A DNA stretch of 64,000 nt. Origin: Paraflavitalea devenefica (GTDB taxonomy: Bacteria > Bacteroidota > Bacteroidia > Chitinophagales > Chitinophagaceae). The notes beneath the pieces were generated by a model, which saw only the letters and a program-made list of their open reading frames with translations, was not told the DNA's origin and ran no database searches. The position numbers and the translations under genes are program-made. Position 1 is the first letter of the stretch; each line of letters starts with the position of its first letter. Location of the stretch: contig NZ_JAARML010000002.1 in assembly GCF_011759375.1 (NCBI RefSeq), positions 806,001 to 870,000 on the forward strand, read 5' to 3'. Below, piece after piece: positions 23,576-30,521 of this stretch.

Positions 23576-24430
23576 ATGAACATTATAGACACGCATATTC
23601 ATATCTGGAATTTTACCAAAGCCCGGTACCAATGGCTGGAGCATAATACCACCCTGCTCAACAGGCAGTATGAAATAGACGAATTAGCCCCTGCCCGTGT
23701 GGAAGCCGGTATTACCGGTGGCGTGTTGGTGCAGGCGGCCAACAATACAGAAGATACCGATTACATGCTGGAAACAGCGGTGGCCACTCCCTGGTTGCAG
23801 GGCGTGGTAGGCTGGTTGCCGCTCACCGATCCGGCCCGCACACAACAACTACTGCAGGAGAAATACGCCGCTAACCCTTACTTCAAAGGTGTACGTCACC
23901 TCATACATGATGAGCCCGATGCGCAATGGTTGTTGCAGCCGGCGGTTATTGACAGCCTGCGTATACTGGCTGCCCATCATATCGTATATGATGTAGTGGG
24001 CGTAAAACCGGAGCACATAGAAACAGTCCTGGAAGTAGCAGAGCGGGTACCGGAACTGTCCATGATCTTTGATCATTGCAACCAGCCGCCTATTGCCACG
24101 GGGGAACGATATGGCCGGTGGGGCGTATTGATGAAAGCGGCGGCAGCGCATCCGAAGTTTCATGTTAAAATATCCGGACTGGGCGTCACGGCACAAAAAG
24201 GAGCTGGTTGGACAGGCGATGATATAGCGCCTTATGTAGCTTTTGTACTGGAGCATTTTGGGGAAGACCGTGCCTGCGGCGGCGGCGATTGGCCGGTATG
24301 CCTGCTGGCAGGGGCTTATGTAGATGCCTGGAAAAATTATAAGGAAGTATTAACGCAATTATTGGATGCGGAGGGGCAAAAGAAAGTATTTTATAAAAAT
24401 GCTGAAAGGTTTTATAAGTTGAATCAATAA
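23576..24430 (+). CDS. Amidohydrolase family 2, lactonase-like
   Basis: 284 aa. The start MNIIDTHIHIWNFTKARYQWL with HxH, the histidine in SMIFDHCNQPP and the aspartate in GGGDWPV give the metal-binding pattern of COG3618, the fuconolactonase/rhamnonolactonase/2-pyrone-4,6-dicarboxylate lactonase group. It would open the lactone formed by a sugar dehydrogenase. The ATG at 23576 is preferred to the in-frame one at 23534 because the domain begins there. Together with the RhaT-like transporter and the Gfo/Idh dehydrogenase downstream, it suggests oxidative catabolism of a deoxysugar or uronic-type sugar. Confidence 0.75.
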   Translation: MNIIDTHIHIWNFTKARYQWLEHNTTLLNRQYEIDELAPARVEAGITGGVLVQAANNTEDTDYMLETAVATPWLQGVVGWLPLTDPARTQQLLQEKYAANPYFKGVRHLIHDEPDAQWLLQPAVIDSLRILAAHHIVYDVVGVKPEHIETVLEVAERVPELSMIFDHCNQPPIATGERYGRWGVLMKAAAAHPKFHVKISGLGVTAQKGAGWTGDDIAPYVAFVLEHFGEDRACGGGDWPVCLLAGAYVDAWKNYKEVLTQLLDAEGQKKVFYKNAERFYKLNQ

Positions 24431-24440
24431 CCGCAAACGC

Positions 24441-24466
24441 TTCTGGATGCTGAATTCAGGATGCTG
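24441..24466. repeat. Short palindromic repeat (CTGAATTCAG core)
   Basis: TTCTGGATGCTGAATTCAGG followed by ATGCTG is close in form to the AGAATTCA/CCAGAA repeat at 60060, and fills the 53-nt gap between the lactonase and transporter genes. It is one of several low-complexity palindromes placed only between genes here. Confidence 0.45.
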
Positions 24467-24483
24467 TATGCTAATATTATACT

Positions 24484-25536
24484 ATGGAAGTATTAACCGG
24501 TGTCATGTATCATTCAGTAGGGGCTTCCAGCGCTGCCTTGTGTTATACGCCCCAGAAAAAGGTGAAGGGCTGGTCGTGGCAAACCTATTGGCTGGCGCAG
24601 GCGCTGGTGTGCTGGCTGCTGATGCCGGTGCTGGTAGCCTGGCTCACCATTCCGCAGTTATCGGCCGTATTGAAAGAGGCTCCAACCGATGCCCTTTGGA
24701 AAACCTTTGTATTGGGCATGGCCTATGGCATTGGCGGTACGGCTTTCGGTATGGCCATCCGGTATGTGGGCTTTTCATTGACCTATGCTATTGCCGTTGG
24801 TATTTCCTGTGTGCTGGGCACGCTGATACCGCCGATTATAGGAGGAGAATACAACAATTTTTTCTCCTCCAAAGGTGCAGAATGGATCATTGCCGGCATT
24901 GTACTGGGAGCGGCAGGCATTGCCATCTGTGGCGTGGCAGGGCGCGGTAAAGAGAAAGACCTGAAAGAAGCACCTGCTTCCAAAACCGGGTTCTCACTGG
25001 CAAAAGGATTACCCCTTTGCCTGCTCGCCGGCATCTTATCGGCGTTCTATGGATTCTCGCTCGATCGGGGCAGACCCATAGCAGTCATTGCTGCACGTTA
25101 TGGGGCTGGCAATTTCCAGGGCAACGCAGTGTATATATTTTCCAACGCCGGCGCATTTCTTACCACCTTGCTATATTGTATTTACCTGCACATCAAAGAA
25201 AAAACATTTAAAGAGTATACTACTGTACCCATGCGGGGACAGTCTTCTTCCTTGTTCCTGAATTTCATCATGGCAGCCCTCACCGGCATACTGTGGTATG
25301 GCCAGTTCTTCTTTTATGGATTGGGGCATGTGCGCATGGGTAGTTATAGTTTCAGCAGTTGGGCCATACACATGATCATGCTGGTGCTGTTCAGTTCGGT
25401 TGCCGGCTTATTATTGAAAGAATGGAGAAACACCAGCAGGGATACCAGGCTAAAACTGTCAATAGCATTGGTGGTGTTGACGGCAGCAGTGATCGTGATT
25501 ACTTATGGCAACCGCCTCGGGGGGAGGCAATTTTAA
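24484..25536 (+). CDS. RhaT-like sugar/H+ symporter
   Basis: 350 aa with about ten hydrophobic membrane spans, beginning VLTGVMYHSVGASSAALCYTPQKKVKGWSWQTYW and including the RhaT-type patterns FVLGMAYGIGGTAFGMAIRYVGFSLTYAIAVGIS and GILSAFYGFSLDRG. RhaT is the inner-membrane L-rhamnose/proton symporter, and this family call fits the RhaT family rather than general DMT pumps. It provides import of a monosaccharide, here most likely rhamnose or a similar deoxysugar, for the other enzymes of the operon. The specificity is inferred. Confidence 0.8.
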   Translation: MEVLTGVMYHSVGASSAALCYTPQKKVKGWSWQTYWLAQALVCWLLMPVLVAWLTIPQLSAVLKEAPTDALWKTFVLGMAYGIGGTAFGMAIRYVGFSLTYAIAVGISCVLGTLIPPIIGGEYNNFFSSKGAEWIIAGIVLGAAGIAICGVAGRGKEKDLKEAPASKTGFSLAKGLPLCLLAGILSAFYGFSLDRGRPIAVIAARYGAGNFQGNAVYIFSNAGAFLTTLLYCIYLHIKEKTFKEYTTVPMRGQSSSLFLNFIMAALTGILWYGQFFFYGLGHVRMGSYSFSSWAIHMIMLVLFSSVAGLLLKEWRNTSRDTRLKLSIALVVLTAAVIVITYGNRLGGRQF

Positions 25537-25550
25537 CCAAAATCAGCGTA

Positions 25551-26609
25551 ATGCAAAGCAACAGGTCATCCATACCAGTTTACATGATTGGCGCCGGTGG
25601 TATTGTCAACGATGCACACCTGCCTGCTTATCAACTGGCAGGATATACCGTAGCGGGTATCTATGATATGGATACTGCTAAAGCGCAGGCTACGGCTGCA
25701 CGCTTTGGTATTGCGGCTGTATACAATGAACTGCCCGCCATGGTGCTGGCCGCCGGTGATACCGGCATTTTTGACATCGCTGTGCCGGCCGATCACCTGA
25801 CTGCTGTATTGCAGGTATTACCTGCCAATGCCCGGGTGCTCATGCAAAAACCCATGGGCATGGATTATGCGCAGGCAACCGAAATACTGTCCATTACCCG
25901 TACCAAGAAAATGACGGCTGCCGTAAACTTCCAGTTACGCTATGCGCCTTTTATCACGGCGGCACGTAAACTGATTGATGACGGTGTGATCGGTGAGCTC
26001 TGTGACATAGAAGTGAATGTCAATGTGCATACGCCCTGGGACCTGTGGAAATTCCTTTATGAATCACCGCGTGTGGAAATACTGTACCACAGCATCCATT
26101 ATATTGATCTCATACGCTGGTTGGCAGGTAATCCTGTGGGGGTATTTGCCAAAACAGTAAAGCATCCGCTCATGCATGAGCTGGCTTCCGTGCGCAGCAA
26201 TATTATCATGGACTATGGCGAACTGCTGCGGGCCAATATACTTACCAATCATTGTCATATTTATGGTTTACAACACCAGCATTCCTATATAAAGCTGGAA
26301 GGCACCAAAGGCGCTATACGCATTACCATGGGGGTGTTGATGAATTACCCGCAGGGCGTGGCGGATCAATTTGAATATGTGGTATTGGAGGAAGGTAAAG
26401 CGCCCGCCTGGAAAACACTTCCCTTACAGGGTTCCTGGTTTCCCCATGCCTTTATCGGCAGTATGCAGCAGGTGATGGATGTGGCGCAGGGAATAAAGTC
26501 AGCACCCGATAATAGCGTAGAAGATGTTATTGACACCATGGCTTGTGTGGAAGCAGCTTACCTGTCTGAAGGTCGTCACCGTATTTTATTAAAGGACATC
26601 TGCAAATAA
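25551..26609 (+). CDS. Gfo/Idh/MocA dehydrogenase
   Basis: 352 aa starting MQSNRSSIPVYMIGAGGIVNDAHLPAYQLAGY; the ORF is open further upstream but that part overlaps the transporter gene. The cofactor-binding motif GAGGIVNDAHL is clear. In place of the family's EKP, the sequence has MQKPMGMD: the lysine is kept while the glutamate is glutamine. The C-terminal part has YHSIHYIDLIRWLAGNP, the usual catalytic H..D/Y region. The probable role is oxidation of the imported sugar to a lactone for the lactonase. Confidence 0.8.
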   Translation: MQSNRSSIPVYMIGAGGIVNDAHLPAYQLAGYTVAGIYDMDTAKAQATAARFGIAAVYNELPAMVLAAGDTGIFDIAVPADHLTAVLQVLPANARVLMQKPMGMDYAQATEILSITRTKKMTAAVNFQLRYAPFITAARKLIDDGVIGELCDIEVNVNVHTPWDLWKFLYESPRVEILYHSIHYIDLIRWLAGNPVGVFAKTVKHPLMHELASVRSNIIMDYGELLRANILTNHCHIYGLQHQHSYIKLEGTKGAIRITMGVLMNYPQGVADQFEYVVLEEGKAPAWKTLPLQGSWFPHAFIGSMQQVMDVAQGIKSAPDNSVEDVIDTMACVEAAYLSEGRHRILLKDICK

Positions 26610-26616
26610 TTGAATA

Positions 26617-29367
26617 ATGACGAAACGATCTGTTTGTTTGCTGGCGATGCTGGTGATCATAGCGAATGCCATCAATGCCCAGGCTCAAAAAGATAAGGTA
26701 GTAATTGTTCGTACTACCATGTCACCCAGAATAGAATATGGGGCAAAACAGTTGAGCGATGTATTGCAGGTGGCTGGTTATGGGGCTCCTGCCCAAAAGC
26801 ACAATGCAACAAAAAATGGACCGGTGCATAGGATTGTTGCGGGTGTTATTACAGAGGATACCATAAAGGCTTTCGGTAAACAGTTCCAGATAGACTTTAC
26901 AGCGATCGGTAAAGAAGGGTTTGTGATCAAACGGGAGGGCAATATTACCCTTATTGCCGGTGGTGATGCTTCCGGTGTTTTGTATGGCTGCCTGGAACTG
27001 GCTGAACAGGTACGACAATTAAAAGCATTGCCGGCCGACATTCATATCAGCGATAAACCCCAAATGGTATTGCGGGGTACTTGTATAGGCATTCAGAAGC
27101 CTTATTACCTGCCCGGCAGAACGGTGTATGAATATCCTTATACGCCCGAAACCTTTCCCTGGCTGTATGATAAACAATTGTGGCTGCAATACCTCGACAC
27201 GCTGGCGGCTAACCGCTACAACTCCTTATACCTCTGGAATGGCCATCCCTTTGCTTCCTTGGTACGGCTGAAAGATTATCCGTATGCCGTGGAGGTGGAT
27301 GATGCTACCTTTAAAAAGAATGAAGAGATGTACCGCTTTCTGACTACTGAAGCGGACAAGCGTGGTATCTGGGTGATCCAGATGTTCTACAACATCATTG
27401 TATCAAAACCTTTCGCAGAGAAGCACGGTATTAAAACACAGGACAGGGAGCGCCCCATCATGCCGCTCATTGCCGATTATACCCGTAAGTCTATTGCTGC
27501 CTTTGTGGAGAAATACCCGAATGTAGGGTTGCTGGTTTGCCTCGGAGAGGCCATGGAAGGCGTAGGCAGGGATGACATAGAGTGGTTTACCAAGACCATC
27601 ATTCCTGGTGTGCGGGATGGTCTGCAGGCATTGGGCCGGAAAGATGAGCCGCCGATCGTATTGCGGGCGCATGATACGGATGCCCCGGCGGTGATGAAGG
27701 AAGCATTGCCCTTGTATAAGAATTTATATACCGAGGCAAAATACAACGGTGAAGCATTGACCACTTATACGCCAAGAGGCCCCTGGGCCGAACTGCACCG
27801 CACCCTCAGCCGCATTGGCACCGTACAGATAGAGAACGTGCATATATTGGCCAACCTGGAACCTTTTCGCTATGGCTCGGCCAACTTTATACAAAAAAGC
27901 GTACAGGCCATGCATGCCGTTTATGAAGCCAATGGCCTGCATTTATATCCGCAGGCTTCCTACTGGGACTGGCCTTATGCAGCCGACAGTGCACAACCTA
28001 AATTATTACAGGTAGAGCGTGACTGGCTCTGGTATCGCGAATGGGCGCGTTATGCCTGGAATAGTAACCGCGACCGTACACAGGAAATCAATTATTGGGC
28101 GGGCTTGCTGGCCGGCCGTTATGGTTGTTCTATTAACGACGGTAAAAAAATATTGGAAGCGTATGAAGAATCAGGGGAGATCGCTCCCAAACTATTGCGC
28201 CGCTTCGGCATCACAGATGGCAACCGGCAAACGCTTACGCTCGGCATGACCATGCCGCAACTGGTGAATCCTAACCGGTTTGGCTTGTTTACTCTGCTGT
28301 ACAATTCAGAAGGACCGGAAGGGGAGATGTTGTCGGAATATGCCGCCAAAGAATGGCAGCGTCAGCCACATACGGGCGAAACACCGGTGCAGGTAATGGC
28401 AGAAGTAAAAGTGCATGGACAAAAAGCGCTGGATGCCATCTCAGCCGTAGAGCAACATATTACCCGCAACAAAGAAGATTTCCTCCAATTGAAAAATGAC
28501 ATGCTTTGTTACCAGGCGCTGGCCAATCATTATGCCTGGAAAGCGCAGGCTGCGCTGGATGCACTGCGTTACAAATACAGTAACCAGTTGACCGACCTGG
28601 AGAAAGTAGTAGCCCCGCTGGAGCAAAGCGTGCAGTGGTATAGAAAACTGACTGATTATACCAAGGGCACTTACCGCTATGCCAACAGTATGCAAACGCA
28701 GCAGCGCAAGATCCCTTTTCGCGGTGTGAATGCTACTTATAAGAACTGGTGGGAAATATTGCCCGAATTTGAAAAAGAGTTGAGCCAGTTGAAAAAGCGT
28801 ATTGATTCGCTGGGCGCTGCAAAGGCGAATACCACTACAGCAGTGAATGCAGCGCTCAAACCGGCAACAGTAACACGCACCAGCAATACCTATTCATCAC
28901 CTTACCAGCTTATGAAAGGCGCGCGGCCTTTTGCCGACAGTACTTATGTTATTACGAACATGGCGCCTGAATTGCAGGGCTTATCGGGCATCACCACCCG
29001 TTGGAACGCACAGGCGCAGCGGGGTTCCCATATTATCTTCTACACGGCCCGGCCGGCGAAATTATTGGTGGGCTTCTTCCAAACCAAAGCGCCCGGTTTT
29101 CTCCCGGCGCCTGAACTGGAAACCAACGCCACCGCCAATGATTATGGGCAGGCCGACGTAAAGATTGCCAATGCATTGATCCTGGAGGGGCTGCCTCCCG
29201 TGAATATTCATACCTATAGTTTTAAAGCAGGTACTCATTCCCTGAGCCTGGCCAAAGGCGCCTGCCTGCTCCTGGGTTTTATTGACGACAAGGAGCCATT
29301 ACGGGTATATGATGCCGCTTTGCAGGCGGCGGATGGAAAAAAGGAGGTGGATTGGATATTTGAGTGA
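26617..29367 (+). CDS. Large secreted glycoside hydrolase (alpha-glucuronidase-like fold)
   Basis: 916 aa with signal peptide (LLAMLVIIANAINAQAQ). The N-terminal domain (residues 25-150; MSPRIEYGAKQLSDVLQVAGY...ITLIAGGDASGVLYGCLELAEQV) is the alpha/beta domain shared by GH20, GH67 and related enzymes. A TIM-barrel follows (RGTCIGIQKPYYLPGRT...WLQYLDTLAANRYNSLYLWNGHPF...VGLLVCLGEAMEG...IQIENVHILANLEPF), with E in GEAMEG and E in NLEPF as candidate acids. A long helical C-terminal region follows. I cannot assign a numbered GH family. As the last gene of the CoA operon it probably frees the sugar that RhaT imports. Confidence 0.6.
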   Translation: MTKRSVCLLAMLVIIANAINAQAQKDKVVIVRTTMSPRIEYGAKQLSDVLQVAGYGAPAQKHNATKNGPVHRIVAGVITEDTIKAFGKQFQIDFTAIGKEGFVIKREGNITLIAGGDASGVLYGCLELAEQVRQLKALPADIHISDKPQMVLRGTCIGIQKPYYLPGRTVYEYPYTPETFPWLYDKQLWLQYLDTLAANRYNSLYLWNGHPFASLVRLKDYPYAVEVDDATFKKNEEMYRFLTTEADKRGIWVIQMFYNIIVSKPFAEKHGIKTQDRERPIMPLIADYTRKSIAAFVEKYPNVGLLVCLGEAMEGVGRDDIEWFTKTIIPGVRDGLQALGRKDEPPIVLRAHDTDAPAVMKEALPLYKNLYTEAKYNGEALTTYTPRGPWAELHRTLSRIGTVQIENVHILANLEPFRYGSANFIQKSVQAMHAVYEANGLHLYPQASYWDWPYAADSAQPKLLQVERDWLWYREWARYAWNSNRDRTQEINYWAGLLAGRYGCSINDGKKILEAYEESGEIAPKLLRRFGITDGNRQTLTLGMTMPQLVNPNRFGLFTLLYNSEGPEGEMLSEYAAKEWQRQPHTGETPVQVMAEVKVHGQKALDAISAVEQHITRNKEDFLQLKNDMLCYQALANHYAWKAQAALDALRYKYSNQLTDLEKVVAPLEQSVQWYRKLTDYTKGTYRYANSMQTQQRKIPFRGVNATYKNWWEILPEFEKELSQLKKRIDSLGAAKANTTTAVNAALKPATVTRTSNTYSSPYQLMKGARPFADSTYVITNMAPELQGLSGITTRWNAQAQRGSHIIFYTARPAKLLVGFFQTKAPGFLPAPELETNATANDYGQADVKIANALILEGLPPVNIHTYSFKAGTHSLSLAKGACLLLGFIDDKEPLRVYDAALQAADGKKEVDWIFE

Positions 29368-29426
29368 GTTTCTGCCCAAAATGCCCATAATAGATTGATC
29401 ATAATAGTGTTATACTTCTTTAAAAG

Positions 29427-29518
29427 TTCTGTCATCCTTGTACCATCTATGTGTTAAGTGCGCTTTAACCTACGAGGATGACACAAGGTTGGAACTAGGA
29501 TGACAGAAGGATTATCGG
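29427..29518. repeat. Large inverted repeat between operon and orphan gene
   Basis: TTCTGTCATCCTTGTACCA (29427-29445) matches the reverse complement of TGGAACTAGGATGACAGAA ending at 29518, with further GGATGACA copies inside. It resembles the dispersed TGTCATCCT repeats of Bacteroidota and lies just after the glycosidase gene. Confidence 0.55.
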
Positions 29519-29563
29519 ATGTCTGTTATATTAGTTTATTTGCTAATTTTAAAGTAAATAAAC

Positions 29564-30112
29564 ATGGCGCGCTACGACACCATACCACCGGTAACGGGTA
29601 CCATTGGTCCCATCTGCATCTATAAGATGTATGGGAGGTACTTTTTGCGTTCCCGTAGCTCGCTCACCGGTGATCGGGTGAAGAAAGATCCCGCTTTCCG
29701 CAAAACGATGCAATATGCCGCCCTGCTGGCCAAGGCTTCCCGCATCGGTTCAGCGGTGTATGCTTTAGTGCCGGCAGAACGAAAAGAGCATGCACTTTAT
29801 CGCAAGCTTACTGGTGAAGCCATGACCTGGCTGAAGTACCAGTGGAAGGAAGAAGACATCATCGCTTACCTGGCCAAACAATACACTGGTAAAGAAATAC
29901 CTGCGCAGGAACCTGCCGTAACGATACTGAAAGCGCCGCACCGCCGCCGCTCACGGCGCATCAGGCGTACAATACTTGATTTGCTGGAAACAAAACCGGC
30001 AAAGAAACTATCCCACCACTTGCTTGACTGGCGAGACCGGGACCGGGCCTACCGGCGACGGTACAATGAAACGATTGCTACTTATCCCTGGGGAGAGTAT
30101 GTAATGACGTAA
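29564..30112 (+). CDS. Conserved basic protein of unknown function
   Basis: 182 aa, no signal peptide. The N-terminus (PPVTGTIGPICIYKMYGRYFLRSRSSLTGDRVKKDPAFRKTMQYAALLAKAS) has the look of a widespread Bacteroidota family: a conserved GxIG..Y...GxY..R start, then RVKKDPAF..T. The C-terminal half is very rich in arginine and lysine (HRRRSRRIRR), suggesting nucleic-acid binding. No neighbour shares its strand-operon context closely, as it lies between the glycosidase operon and the SusC gene. I give no function. Confidence 0.55.
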   Translation: MARYDTIPPVTGTIGPICIYKMYGRYFLRSRSSLTGDRVKKDPAFRKTMQYAALLAKASRIGSAVYALVPAERKEHALYRKLTGEAMTWLKYQWKEEDIIAYLAKQYTGKEIPAQEPAVTILKAPHRRRSRRIRRTILDLLETKPAKKLSHHLLDWRDRDRAYRRRYNETIATYPWGEYVMT

Positions 30113-30521
30113 TGGTGGCGAAAAAATCCTGCTGATCAAGCAGCAAACCCAAATTTTGGTTGTCTTCACTATAGTTCCCTTCAGACTGGGATGGGTAGTT
30201 GCTTCAGTGAAAGAAATAAGTGCGTCTGTTGGCGGCGTTCGTTTTTTTAATATATTTACTTTCCGGTTGAATACAGCCTTCGTTGTTGACATGCATCAAT
30301 GAGATTGCTGTTATACCCAATACTCCATTTACCTTATCTATTCTTGCTATACCCGCTGTCTTGCATACGTTCTTACCGATTGCTTGCTATTTGATATTTG
30401 TCAACTATCTGCCGCATTTGTAGGCGGCCGGATGTTGCATCAATGATTTTACTGCTTATTAACGATTGCTTTGTCCGTACTGTAACACTGTTTTTTTATT
30501 AACAATCAAAACTACTGTCAC
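30113..30521. other. Gene-free interval before the first SusC gene
   Basis: About 409 nt without a supported gene; the leftward ORF over 30008-30292 has no recognisable domain and overlaps the 182-aa gene. TGCATCAATGA occurs at 30292-30302 and 30436-30446 as part of a longer imperfect direct repeat. A GCCGC/GCGGC hairpin lies at 30411-30428 and AACGATTG at 30461-30468. No clear promoter could be fixed. Confidence 0.45.

Noticed and set aside
30008..30292. 94-aa leftward ORF before the SusC gene
   Set aside because: It overlaps the 182-aa gene by about 105 nt and has no recognisable family or signal; composition is not gene-like.
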